DNA from: Hirudo medicinalis
Taxonomy: Eukaryota; Annelida; Clitellata; Hirudinida; Hirudinidae
Direction: 5' to 3'
DNA: 64,000 nucleotides
NCBI GenBank assembly: GCA_011800805.1
Contig: MPNW01000139.1
Location: forward strand, 1 to 64,000
Under the pieces are notes generated by a model. The model was not told the DNA's origin, did not search any database, and saw only the letters and a list, made by a program, of their open reading frames with translations. Numbering within the stretch: the first letter of the stretch is position 1; every line of letters starts with the position of its first letter. A program made the translations under genes and the position numbers. Positions 12,851 to 24,964 of this stretch are shown piece after piece.

Positions 12851-15072
12851 TTAAGATCTTATCTTTGAAAATGATTCAAGGTAAAGCTAAAACATGGCGA
12901 TCATCCATGACATCTCCAATTCAATTCTAGCAGCCTACTCCACCAACAATTTAAGGTGCTCTCTGTCGTCCTTTAAAAAGAATTTTAAAAGAAATTTAAG
13001 AATTTATTATTAGAGGTCGGAGCTTTCATATTAATTTCGATAAATAGCCATTCAAAATAGTTTTTTCATAATTATTAATAATATATTTTACATTTATAAT
13101 GCAATTATAATTGCCTTTTGAAATTTTATTTCAAGCAGTGTGATTTAAAAAAAATGCATAATTAAGGAAATCTGTTTTTTGGGCACTGCTCCGTCCTAAA
13201 GAATATCCAGCTATCCAAACTAAATCGCTAATAAACAATAGGTTTTAGTTATTAAAACTTGGTAATTACTTAATACTGTTATCATCATTGCCTCAGCATG
13301 CAACTCTAGATTGCGCAGGAAAATATTAATTTCGGAACAATAAAGCTCCTGAGTTTGTTGTTATTAATCTTACATTATTCTAAACATCTGAAGCCCATAA
13401 AACTGTTAACAGTCAGAATGCAGAGGTAGCCTGATGTAACTAGACCTTACCATGTTCACGACCCGATGACAAAACGCCTGCTCTCTCTAACCCGATGGCT
13501 CATCGGGGCCTATTGACTCAAGGACGTTCGTCTCCCAAGACGGCATTCTCAGAAGTCACATTCCACAAAATCTACCCAAAAAAATGCAGGCCTCCCTGCC
13601 GACTACACAAATCCTCCGTCGTGGCTGGCTTCGGCACTGCTTCAAATTAGTTACATTAAATATCAAGCAGCAAGGTTCAAAGGTTAAAAGCACACGACCG
13701 GCTTGGTGGGCGACGGATTTAAATCATTCGTCGAAAGAGAAGTCCTGAAATTCGTTAGCTTTATTCGGTAATTTGAAATCAACACGTAACTTATCGGTGC
13801 GAAGTTAGCACGAACATCCTACATTAAAAGCTACGACAAAAGATACAAGCCGTGAAAATATTCGCAACCACAAGGGATGATGGAACGATCGGAATAGTTG
13901 TAATGATACGCCTAATGATCGTGTCATGGCAAAAGTTAAGCATACCGTCACTAATAAAGCTGTAGGTTAAACATGCACGAGAAAGTCGATCGATTTTTGT
14001 AAACCACAATTGATCGTCACTTTTAAGAAGAGCACAAAAAAACACATTCGCGACGTTCACAGAGTTTGTCGTTTGACATCGATTATTACGCCGGCAGCAT
14101 TTAGACACTTTCACACATGTCATTAAGGAAATTATAAAATAAAATCCGGCATCATCGGAAAACGTACGATTGAAAATGACCGGGCGGTCGTCGACCCGAT
14201 ACCCAATTAAACGCAATCATTTTTTGACGAACGTTCCAGATTGAGACGACTGGCCCAAAACAAGCAACGACGGCATCGTCGTCGGAATGAGCGAGTTCCG
14301 GATAGACGATCGGAGATGCAGACGAATTCTTAAACAAACAATACCTAACGGCAAATGGCAACAACGTGGTCCTGCATAAACACCGAGGTGGAAGTCTTTA
14401 AGAATTCCACAAAATAAACGAAAACAATGCCGAACAATAAACGATCAGTGCGATTACAATTCGAAGATGAAACTAATTGTCAAAGGTCGCAAACGAAGTG
14501 GAGTGTACGGGTTCGTGAGCCGAGAATTCCAAAACGAGAGGAAACACTTCGACAGTGAGACGCACGACTAGATATCATTCGAGGACATGCTTTGAGAGAT
14601 GCAAACAAGGTCATGGAAAATATTTTCAGAAACAACGAAGGGATGCAGTAAGAGGACGACTTCTCGCATGCCGACGATCGATCGACAAATTTACTATATG
14701 TCACACCGACCGACGTGAACTCGGCTTTGGAATAAAATTAATCATGATGAAAATACAACAATGAAATCAATCAACAATCGATCTTGGAAGCGGACGTCGT
14801 ACTTCAAAAGAACCATCGGGAGCATGGCTCAGCAAGCAGCTCCGTCCCTCCTCAAGGGAGATGGCGACATCTCCAAGCAAATTGACAAAAACAACAGAAC
14901 CTCGAAACGAGCTGCATCACTCGAACAACTTAGACAACTACTATCATGATTTCATCCGACCATGTCTCATTTAAGCTCGTAGTCTTGCAAAGGTAGCAAA
15001 ATGTATTTCAATCAATTAAGCTTCCCTCTCTAATTTGGATCTTGCCCCTCCGAGGAGCACCGAGGTCCCCCC
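12850..15072. other. Non-coding stretch, including probable GDI 3' UTR
   Basis: The right part probably belongs to the GDI 3' UTR on the minus strand. Several open frames of 60-130 codons occur (for example 13824-14216 on the minus strand), but they lack recognisable motifs, supporting splice sites or sensible composition. I see nothing else. Confidence 0.45.
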
Positions 15073-18000
15073 CTACTCCGTCTCTTCTAGGACGTGTTTC
15101 ACTTTCGAGAAGTCGAAATCGGAGCCGGTCGATCTTCTGAAAATGTCGAGGACGTCCTCGCAAGTGGTCTCGAAGTGACTCGTGGCATCGTAGCTGGTCG
15201 ACACGAAGATCTGAAACGACGTTTCAAACAAAAATTACAAAACACGTCCGCTCGGACAACCACGTACGACGAACAACCTGAGTTTCTTTTCCATCATCGA
15301 CTGGTTCAAATAGATCGCTGACAGCTACAAACCTGAATCAAAAAAGAAAACATTTCGTCGTCTAATCACACGTGCCAAAATACGTCCGACCGACACTTCC
15401 GATATATTTGCGAACGCACAAAATGCACGCAAAAAACGTCAAAGATATAAACACGATATCATAATGCACAATGACTTTGCAAATCACTCCAGTGAAGCAG
15501 TCAATTTCCGCAGAATGAAACTCCTGTGAAGTATTAATCCCGGGAGCATCGTGAACCCCGTGATTTATTGAACATTTCAAATCTGAATGTTTAAGGTTAA
15601 TTCTAGAAATCTGAAATTTCATGGCAGAGGTCCATCACCTTGCAGAGGTTCGTTAGCATTTTCGACGGTCCCAATTTTACCGCTTGTGCCGATGCCGTCC
15701 TTAAAAATTTTAATTCCTAAAAACGGTGAAAACGCACTTCTCTCTGATCGGTCCGAGGAGATCGAGTCCCGGCTTCAATTCCAGCTCCGGTTGGTCAGTT
15801 TCTACGGTCGTGGCCACGATGACCAAGAAGAAACCTTTGGCTGTGACGTTGTGTGTTGAGCTCACACAGGAGATGTAGATGTCTGATTCACAAAGACACA
15901 TTGCCAGTCATCTAAGAAGTTGAGTAGAAATATTAAAACACAGTCTCACCATTCTTTCGTCCAACTTGTTTCTGTGGGATTATCACTTGGCAGGAGGCAG
16001 CATCATTGGTGTCAGGAACGGGGTGATCCAGGATGCAGATGGCTCGAACCACCTTAAGAAAGAATTTTTAAAACGACTAACAAAGACAATAAATTATAAA
16101 CATCGACTCATCGCAAAGAGCTCTGCGCAAAAGCAACAAAGGAGGTGACAAGTGATTAAAATCACCTGGCCAACTTTCTTGCACCTGTCAGGGGCATATG
16201 TCGGGTCGCAGATGACCATGTCGCATCGGGCCACGTCATTGCCGGACCTCACGCCGATCAATTTTCCACCATCGCAAACGATTTCATCCACGGGTTTGTC
16301 CAACATGTAAGTCCCCCCATAAACGGCACTCAGTCTTGAGGTTACATAGTAGAAATCGAGTTGAGGTCGTTTACTTCCAAAATTGTTGATATAAAGTAAA
16401 CCAGGAAAGTGTTTTACCACAAATTATTATTAACATTATTACTATTATTATTATTATTATTATTAATGATATTATTATTATGGGGCACAACTGAATTTTG
16501 CATTAATTTAGAATTTTATCGGTAAAACACACACACCTAGCAAATCCTTGTGGTAGTTCTCCCAGACCATACAAGGGGTAGAGATATGGAGACTTGCCAT
16601 ATCTGGCCAGTGAATCACTGTACAATTTGATCTTCGTCAGTGTTTCTGCAGCAGGATCGTCCAGGTAACTGTTAAAAAATGTCAGGTGATGAAGTCCAAA
16701 GGTGTGAACATCCATCATCAGTCATCAGGCCACTCACTCATCATTAAGATGAAGGGCTAGGGCATGTCCCGTAAAATCTGCCACACTGGGATCGAGACTG
16801 AACTTATCGTAGCATTCCTTCATCGTTTGCTTCGAAGCATCGAACCCGTCCCAACCGGACGGGTCGCTTAAATTGTACTCCTGGATGAACTGCAAGAACG
16901 AACGGTACCTCGGCTTTTCCGTCATGCTCATCAGGTCTGAAGAACGCATTCAAAATTTGTGACGTCATCAGCTTCCCTCGTCGGTTAATTATATTTGCGC
17001 AAAGTAGCTTAAGGATTGGGCTCTCTTAGCAAATAAATATTTATCTCCGTTTAATTGTTTCAAGTACTTAATAACTTAATCACTAAAATCAAACTTTGAC
17101 TAAAATGGGGCTTTCCCCAAGCTCAAAAAGCTCAAAGAATTGGACAAACAAAGTCAATATTATAATGCACCTGAATGATGCATCAACTTAACTTGTATCA
17201 AAAGTGATCAATCACTTTGTCTGTGCCTATAGCCAATTCGTATGTCTTGTTATTATTAACATGTTAATCATGAGCATCACGGTCGGTGCAATCGGCCTCT
17301 CATTGTATTTTAAAAGTGACATAATGTCTCGGAAGACGTCAATATGAATCTCTAACTCGAAACGTAACAGCAGGATATAGAAACCTGATACTAGGGCTTC
17401 TTTTTCATTAGCAGGAACTTTGTGGATCTTTCCGGCCTTGTAGACGTAGCTTCCTTCTACGGATTTGAATTCTAAGTACCTGGTAACACCGGTGTGGATT
17501 AGGAGCTTTACCAGCTCTCCTGGAAAAAAGTTTTCATTGCAAATATAAAATCCTTGTTGCTTATTATAACCCGTCAGAATGTAATCTTTTTTTTATTATT
17601 ATTATAAGAAAATTATAAATTCTCATGCAATTATGTAAATATTTATAAAGCCTCATTTTCTAACCACTGGCCATGAGAAATTTTGGAATCAAATCAACAT
17701 TCCAGTCTCTTGGTCTCCCATACTCATCCAGATTTGGCTTATTAACTTTAAAATGGGTAAAAAGCTGCAGAAAAAGCATGACATAATCAGCTTCATTAAA
17801 AATCAAAAGGCCAATTACACTTATCAAGTGATAAGCCTGATTTGCAAAAACATTGAATAACCTCATTAAGAGGGGTCAACGATGTGCTTTCTCCTCCATA
17901 ATACTTATTTCTATCCATATGCAGTACCTTCTTCCCACTGACAGACATCAAACCACTCAAAATGCATTCCTGTACAAAAATTCAAAATTTAAATTAAAAG

Positions 18001-18216
18001 TATTGTCAGTTGCGAGAAATCCTATTATGGTATGCGTCGGGACGTCTGCATTGAAAAATTAATCTCAATGGTCAACCTCAAATATGATCAAAATTGTTAC
18101 GTCGGCACGTCATCACTGACAAAAAAATAGGGTTCTAAAGGATGAAAGTGAATAATAAACAAAAATAAAACCTTGAGACCAGTGCCGAGCACAATAACGT
18201 CATATTTCTCGTCCAT
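15073..18216 (-). CDS. GDI: Rab GDP dissociation inhibitor
   Basis: Eleven exons: 18216-18172, 17969-17862, 17764-17665, 17519-17385, 16936-16738, 16668-16537, 16334-16166, 16052-15950, 15882-15738, 15332-15278, 15210-15073. All phases agree and give 442 residues, close to the usual 447. The N-terminus [20 protein letters not shown] is the conserved dinucleotide-fold-like start. [36 protein letters not shown] and [16 protein letters not shown] are hallmark GDI/REP segments forming the Rab-binding platform and the C-terminal region. GDI extracts prenylated GDP-bound Rab proteins from membranes and returns them to donor membranes. The Cys-free C-terminus separates it from REP/CHM proteins, which are larger. 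The gene is head-to-head with the SYNJ2BP-like gene. Confidence 0.97.
16424..16482. repeat. (ATT)n microsatellite in GDI intron
   Basis: A run of att triplets with a few interruptions inside the intron between GDI exons 6 and 7. Confidence 0.85.
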
Positions 18217-18793
18217 TTTCGTAAAATTTTCAAGGGATAAACCTCAGAAGACACCGACAGCAAACCGCTCCGTATGAAAATTCGCGAAGGCTATCTAGCA
18301 TATAATCTTATTCCTGTACCATTGAATATTCAGCTTACTTGCGAGCGCCAATGTTGATGATGACAACGCCACAGCAGCAGAAGCAACGCCCATCTTTGGC
18401 CAGGCAGGGATATTTAGTCTGCTGCAAGGAAAATTTGGTATTCTTTCGCGATTGAAAATAAATCTTTCGTTTGTTGACTTGTTCGTTTTAAATTTTTTTA
18501 ATTCATAAATTCTTTGCGGTGTTCGGTCTTCACTAAATTTAAATTTATTTTTTTAAATTGGATCACATAATTTATTTCGAATATTGTTGAAATATTTAAC
18601 AACTTTATCTTAGAATAGCTAAATTTACATGAGAAGTATGTGCACTAAATAGGACGATAATTAGTAGCTCTAAGTATTTTTTCGGACTGGTCCTATAGCT
18701 GTTGAGGTTTCAAGGTGATGCTGGTGTTGTATGAGGCTTTTTGTTTATTTTACTTTTATTCACGTTACAGCAAAACTCTTTTAGGTTTGTGAA
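18217..18793. promoter_or_regulatory. Shared head-to-head promoter region (GDI / SYNJ2BP-like)
   Basis: About 580 bases separate the two divergent start codons. No coding exon is seen. A bidirectional promoter is an inference from the spacing. I did not identify a TATA box or other core element with confidence. Confidence 0.4.
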
Positions 18794-20288
18794 ATGGCCG
18801 ACAAACGAATTAATCTTCACCTGAAGCGCGGCAGTAAAGGTATACATGAAGTATCGAATGTTATGAGTAGCTATTGTCGCTGAAAACATTTAATTAGTTG
18901 CCTTATTTTATGTCAATATGTTTTAATGATTGCTTAAATGCATTTCCAATGGTTATTATAAGTGTTTTTACTTTTTGAGGCTTGGGGTTCAACATTGTGG
19001 GTGGAACAGACCTACCTCACCATGCAGGAGATTGCGGTATCTTTGTTTCTAAAATAAAAAGAGGTGGTGCAGCTCAAGTTGATGGAACTTTGCAAGTTTG
19101 GGACCGCATAATTGAGGTTGTTTTGTAAACTCTTGTCCTGGTTAAAAAATATGTCTTAATCAAAATTGTAGAGTGTGACAAGTAAATAAAGCATAAGCTG
19201 ATAACAGTCAATCCATTGACCATAATTATATTATTTTATGAATTTGCTACAAACAATAGCCTAGCAGAAAGAACGACTACCTCGTCTGCCGATTTCCATT
19301 TACCTGGGCATCAGTAGCCGAGTGGTCAAGGCTTTCGGTGCGGCTTTGTTAGGAGTTCAAATCCTAGCTGCTCGCAAGAGTTTCTAGGAATAACTAAATT
19401 TGCTTCAAACGATAGCCTGCCTTAGAATCACACAATTTTGAAAATTTGTGAATCAAACCCTGGTAAATGCTAATTCACAAAATAAAAACGAGCAGCAGGG
19501 TTTATGTCATAAAAAAAAACAAGCCAGCAAATTGCTTCCATTCTAAAATTGATTGATTGTCTGGACATTAGTTGGATGGTGATTTCAAGCAGCAGTTGAT
19601 TTCATTAATTAAATACAACTAAGCAATGTTGTTTTTGAGAGGCCAGTTTTCTTTACTAAATTTACAATGCTAAATTTTCTAAGGTCAATTCAATCAATTT
19701 GGAGTCTGTGACACACCAGCAGGCTGTGGACATCTTTCTAGCCTCTGGGGACGATGTTCATCTGGTCCTCGAACGGAAAGTAAAAGAGGATGTGACGGAC
19801 AAAGGAGAGGTTGTAAATAGCTTTGGTCCTCTGTTTTGCATTGTATTAATTATGGCAAATGTAATTTGCATAATTTATTTCTTTTATTATTCTCTAAAAC
19901 AATACAAGGATCAGTCTAAGCTTATTTATATTGTGCCACAAGCATCAGGGGAGCTTGGACCGTTTATGCATCACCGACTCCCTGGTGCAAGATGGGTTGC
20001 GAACACGACACGTGACGAGTGCTGTTTGTCACCTTTGTTCGCAGGAAGGCAGCCCTCTGGGCTAACTTGCACGAGAATGCATCCGAACAGTTTTAAACAA
20101 ATGGATGATTAATCTCATGATAGTTTGAGGTTCATTGTTCAGTTTAGTAAATATCTGACTAAATTCTATCATTTCAACTTTTCTTTCAGCCAATCAAGCG
20201 AGCGCTCAGGTGGACTGTGCCCATCTTAATCTTTGGTGCTGTGGTCGTCACGACTGTCATCATAGCCAAGAAGAAAAACCTTTTTTAA
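18794..20288 (+). CDS. SYNJ2BP: Tail-anchored PDZ protein, SYNJ2BP/OMP25-like
   Basis: Exons 18794-18839, 18980-19116, 19684-19809 and 20190-20288 join in phase to 135 residues. One PDZ domain fills about residues 5-98. Its carboxylate-binding loop GLGFNIVGG and the following GIFVSKIKRGGAA block match synaptojanin-2-binding protein closely. The last 30 residues hold a hydrophobic segment (WTVPILIFGAVVVTTVIIA) followed by KKKNLF, the arrangement of a C-tail anchor for the outer mitochondrial membrane. In vertebrates this protein tethers partners that carry C-terminal PDZ ligands to mitochondria. Human SYNJ2BP is 145 residues. Partners in this animal are unknown. Confidence 0.9.
19305..19380 (+). 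mobile_element. tRNA-derived SINE head with intact pol III boxes
   Basis: Perfect A box TAGCCGAGTGG (19315-19325) and B box GTTCAAATC (19355-19363). The T arm pairs (TAGGA with TCCTA) and the D arm has GCC/GGC, but no acceptor or anticodon stem can be formed. It resembles a tRNA-Ser-derived SINE or a tRNA pseudogene, in intron 2 of the SYNJ2BP-like gene. Confidence 0.55.
19960..20085 (-). mobile_element. Second copy of the SINE-like family
   Basis: On the minus strand it has A box TAGCCCAGAGG (20054-20064) and a B box with one mismatch (GTTCGCAAC, 19996-20004). It shares the CGTGTTCG block and the CAGGGAG block with the element at 6940-7065. It lies in intron 3 of the SYNJ2BP-like gene. Confidence 0.55.
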
Positions 20289-23275
20289 CTTGGAAAGTGT
20301 TGTTCATGACCTTCTTTACAACTTTCGCATTGAAGTTCTGAGTCGGTGGCAAGCTTTAGAAATTCCATGCTTCTTTTTTCTTACGCAACATTAAACATGT
20401 TCGAGCCCACTTAGGAGACATTTCGATTTCAGTGGATAGGATTGCTCGTCATGGAAATCTTGTTTTATGTTCTGGCGGTTAGTGGCTAATTCGATGTGAC
20501 ATGATATACTCGCTCCCTTGGAACGGGACTGGAATAGACTTGTCGGATGGATGGATGTGTTTTTGATATCAAGATTTCTTTTGATGGTCCCAAATGTGTG
20601 CTATGAAATGAAAAAAATGAAAGCTGTTTTTTTTTGTTTCTTGCAAGGGAATTTTATGCTTTGAAAATATAAGTAGTTCAAGTGAAAAGTGGGGAATAAT
20701 GTTTGTAAAGCTTTTGATTACTCACTTGTGGAATGAGGCTCTCTGCACTTATGTGTCACAAATTTTATCGATTGACTTTATTTTTTTGTCCTATTTTGTG
20801 ACAAAATTTGTTGATTGGAATTCGTTGGTGATGGCTAAATGAAGAAATAGCTCCATTCGGGCATCAGTTTCTTGCACCTCGATTGCTTTACTGCGATTTC
20901 TAGATTGGAGAGATGGCAAAAAGTTTCAAATTTCAACTGGCCACTTATTATGATTGCCTGATTCCGGAATCACTACATTAGTAGCGTTTTGTGTTACTGT
21001 AATTACCAACAGGCCTCTTGGGCGTCCATCCTCAAACTTGTGATTATTTTTACCTAAGGTCTTCCACTCAGAATGCTCTTCCTTCTAGAGACAATCACCT
21101 GATACCTGTTCCAAATAAGGCTTATTATTTTGTCAGTTCCATTGCGGAGCGCCTCACTGTGCATGTCAATCTCACCAAAGACGTCTCAACTAAATAAAGC
21201 TCATCGCTCTTCCAGGTTCTCATTGCAAATTACCCACAAATACCACGACAAAGACAGCAGCATCAAAGAGTACTGAAGCTATATAATAATTCATTCATCA
21301 TAGGCTACTGGAAATGCTGCTCCTAACGGCTTACAAAGGAAGGCAACTCATAGGCGACATGGGAATCACGTTTTGTTTTGAACTTGAGGATATCCTACCA
21401 TGTTCCACTTGCTTGGTAAGACAAACCACTGCTTAAGATTCCAGTGAAGCCACCACCACCACAAGCAATCTGAGCTCATTCTAAATTAACCACGACTCGA
21501 TAATCAGAAGTTTGAAATAATACTAGCAGCCTGCAAATCATGTTACGTCGCTCGCACCCCGAGTATTTTGTCTCGATTACCGTCACGATAACAATAAAAC
21601 GTGCACCGTCGCAGCAGACTGTCAAAATTTTTAAAAGGTGAAACCTCTAAATATACCATGCCGATCGGCAAGTCAAAATAAAATCGTTTCCATTAATACG
21701 AACGATAAATCGGAATTCGGGTCGATCTGAAAGCAAAAAGCTCGGACAAACCAAAATCACCCGGAGCTAAACGGTCTCGCTCGGGCGGAAGGCGCTCGAC
21801 AGTAAACAAACGAACGTGTCTCGAATAACAAAAGAAAAGTCATCATCATCATCACTTCAAACATTAGAAATAGCATTGATATGTAGAACCAAAACAAGCA
21901 ACTGTCATTGTCTTCTTTTATCGTGTCGTCGGAGTCGCAAGCTCCTAAAGCATGTCACGAAGGCATGAGAAATTGCAATAATCATCTCAGATAACAAGTT
22001 CTACATTCATTCATTCTCCGGCCAAAGTTTGCCGAAAATTCTATTTCAAGATTAGAACTAGGAGAGGTTGTAACATGAAATAACTACCTGAGAAACTCGC
22101 AAGAGAAATAAGTCCACCAAAGACGTAGAAGGAAATCAATTGACGAGCAGTAGCTCGACGTCACAAACTATTCCTGATCGACGCTAAAGAAAACAAAACC
22201 ATTAACTTAATATCTTCGAAATGAATGGGCACACAAAGCACAGACCCCAAAGACGTTGAATGGAAACCGTAGCACAATAAAAAAAACATCGTGAAAGCCA
22301 GAAACTAGCTAAGAAGAACGCAAACAAAATAATGCCAAACTGCTCCGGGCTCGTTCTTCGGGAGTCGACGCACGAGAAGGTGAACGGCGCGGTCATGAAA
22401 TCGTAAGCTGCCGATAAATCTTTTCCTCGGCAGTGACGGAGAAAAAAATACGTTGTGCAGTTACGACAAACAAAGCAGTTGCATGAGCCAACCGGCTGAA
22501 AGTCTCGGTCGCTAAAGTTTAGATGTAATCCGAAGGATGAAAAACAAAGAGACCGCTAAAACGGACCCCACGCACGTTCGCCATCATGATAGAAAAGGAA
22601 TGGAAATGCCCCAGGTCTGGGCGAATTCGCACGACACGAGAAGCTCAATCGTGCCAAAATTGCTTCAACCATTTCACTGACTAATGCAAGTTAAAAAAGG
22701 ACATGTAAAAAGGCTCGCATTACGATTTACGTGTCAATAAAGCACGGCGTGTTGAGAACGATCTCGTGTACTCCACTCAAAATGACTCAACTATCAAATT
22801 TCTCCTTAAAACTATTCAAAAATCAGCCAATGCTTAAGCATATTTAAAACATCCAGCTTTAGTTCAATTCCATCATCTGCCAGAGCAATCTTAGCCAACG
22901 TGAGGAAAATAGCCTCAACAATCAACATTTACGGGGTCACAAAACTTATTAGACAAATTTGTTTCGATTCACACTAATTTAGTCAATAGATTTGAATGCA
23001 ACCACCATAACCACCACACGCATCGAGGTCCAAATTTCTTTCGGAGCAACCGGCCTCATCAAACAAGTCATCAAACACAAACGAGTTAATGCTGCCGAAC
23101 ACACATGTAACAAATTTAGCAACATTACCACATCAAAACAAAACAAAAATGAAACTGGGTATAAATGGCAGCAAATCTAACAAAGAACTAGGGAAATTGT
23201 TAACTCCAAGCATCAAGAGCCTGTCAATTCATGCAACATTAAGAAAACCTGTAGTTTGATCATATCAAGTAGAAA
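20289..23275. other. Convergent intergenic region, no gene seen
   Basis: Between the plus-strand SYNJ2BP-like gene and the minus-strand PNRC-like gene. The left part is probably the SYNJ2BP-like 3' UTR. An AATAAA at 21193-21198 is a possible poly(A) signal. I could not support any exon in the remaining 2 kb. Confidence 0.5.
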
Positions 23276-23701
23276 TTATACCATCTGAAGCAACATTTTA
23301 ATGTGCCTTGCCATCTCATGGCAGGGTTGAGATGGATGACACTTGGGTGAGATCCAATGAGAAGGAGGGGGAGGTAGGCTTTTTGGAGTCGGGGATGAGC
23401 CAAACTTTGAACCAGCAAATGCAGGGCTCTTTGGCACATCGATCGGCATCGAACTCGAAGAACTAACAGGGCTTGACTTTGCCGACCTTGGCGTCGTTAC
23501 AGTCGAACAATCTTTCTTAGAAATGGTATTTGACGGTCTGGATTCGGAATGTTTTCTTTGACACATCACTTCGAACTGGAAAGGATCGGTAAAATACGAA
23601 CTCTCGTTGACTCGATAGCTATAATTCGATAAAGTTCTGTGACTCAGGCAACTGTAATATTCAGCAGGATCTACTTTCGACCGTTCAAAATAAGTCTTCA
23701 T
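23276..23701 (-). CDS. PNRC: PNRC-like proline-rich nuclear receptor coactivator / decapping adaptor
   Basis: A 141-residue frame starting at an ATG. The C-terminus FAGSKFGSSPTPKSLPPPP continues into SHW and ends HIKMLLQMV. This matches the diagnostic PNRC block: a GAKF-like start, then SPSVLPKPPSHW, then an LKTLL-like helix. In PNRC2 the PPSHW segment binds the decapping factor DCP1A, linking nonsense-mediated decay to decapping, and also contacts nuclear receptors. The middle is Ser/Pro-rich and disordered. The frame stays open upstream of the ATG to an acceptor at about 23730 (TTTCCAG), so either there is a 5' exon or the ATG at 23701 is the true start. Length is close to PNRC2 (139). Confidence 0.75.
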   Translation of the reverse strand: MKTYFERSKVDPAEYYSCLSHRTLSNYSYRVNESSYFTDPFQFEVMCQRKHSESRPSNTISKKDCSTVTTPRSAKSSPVSSSSSMPIDVPKSPAFAGSKFGSSPTPKSLPPPPSHWISPKCHPSQPCHEMARHIKMLLQMV

Positions 23702-24495
23702 CTTCGTCGATTCAATTGCCGGTTGCTGCCTGGAAAAATCGAATCAAACCACTTTGCTACACTTTTCTACAGAATCGACAAACCATACGAACAAGGCGGC
23801 CTCGAATTTCGACCTCCCAAGGCAAAAACACACAAAGGACACCCTAAGATCGGAAACCAACCAGCCCCATGTAATGCCGAATAAAACGGTGACGCACAGC
23901 AAGCACGCACTTCAGCTGCTTATGCTAATTAGATGATCACGTGCTGCTTAAGCAGCAATAGGAGAGAAGATCTAAAATTAGTTCGGCTCTCCTTCCTGGT
24001 CCTTAACTGCTCGGAAGTTTAATAATCAATTCAATTCAGTACAAATAGCTATTTATCTACTTGAAAACTAATCATTCCTTAGAGTTTCGACCCAGGTTGA
24101 TGCACGAACCTGAGCATTTCTGCTCAAAGTTGACCTGCCTACTTTATAACACACTCTGTTGTCAAAAGTACGTTCGAACCTACACGGAAATCTTTAAACT
24201 TATCTACATAAAAAATTGTTCTCCATTGTAATTTTTAAAGAAGATTAATAATCAACAAAATCTAATTAAAATAACGTACGAAAATTATTACTCTTTTTAT
24301 CATACTTCGAAAAATACAAAATATTCATTTTAATAGTTCCCGTAGAAAAGATCCGAATCTGTCCAAAACCATTAAATTTAAAAGGCCGTGCTTTTATTAA
24401 CCTTAATTTATCGGTTTATGAAATTATTTTGCTGCTTTAGGAAGCTGAAACATAGCTTATCATCCAAAAAGACCATTCTTCTCCGAGTCACTTAC

Positions 24496-24646
24496 GCTTT
24501 TGCGACAGGTTCAAAACAACTAATTGGACGTCATGCGAACCTGGACTCTCATTTATCTGCTCACCCAACCTTGACAACGCAATAATCAAGCCAACTACGC
24601 ACGCAACGTAGACAAACACTAAAAGTACCAGTTCCCAATATTTCAT
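24496..24646 (-). CDS. Possible small membrane-protein exon upstream of PNRC
   Basis: An ATG at 24646 opens MKYWELVLLVFVYVACVVGL and continues through one hydrophobic span to LNLSQK. A strong donor (C then GTAAGT) follows at 24496-24495. Spliced to the acceptor at 23730 it would add about ten residues and stop at a TGA overlapping the PNRC ATG (ATGA). This is only a model. I do not recognise the peptide, and without transcripts the exon could equally belong to nothing. Confidence 0.33.
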
Positions 24647-24926
24647 AACAATGCAAAAACCTTCACCTGGGCCAACAAGGAGCACCAATCTAACAAAAGT
24701 TGGCACGGTTAGATATGCGGGATTCACGGCCTAGCCAAGACTTTCATTTGCACTCGGAGCGCAATAAATAATAGTACATCCATTCGAACGCACACAAAAT
24801 GGAAAAAAAAACAAAATATTTTTCATACGGGGTTAATCTCAACAGAAAATCGACGTCTCATAAAGTCTACATAAAAACTCGCTAATGTCATTAAAGGAAC
24901 TGGTTAAAATAGTTATTTACAAAACG

Positions 24927-24932
24927 TTTATT
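24927..24932 (-). terminator. Candidate PNUTS poly(A) signal
   Basis: AATAAA on the minus strand, 33 bases downstream of the PNUTS stop codon. Confidence 0.5.
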
Positions 24933-24964
24933 TACTATTGTCATCATTTCGTTCGCAGTTATCA

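Noticed and set aside
13824..14216. 130-codon minus-strand frame as a gene
   Set aside because: No ATG-supported context, no recognised motif, no splice partners and odd composition. It is probably chance in the GDI 3' flank.
19305..19380. Functional tRNA-Ser gene
   Set aside because: The A and B boxes and T arm are good, but no acceptor or anticodon stem can be formed, so it is a SINE head or pseudogene.
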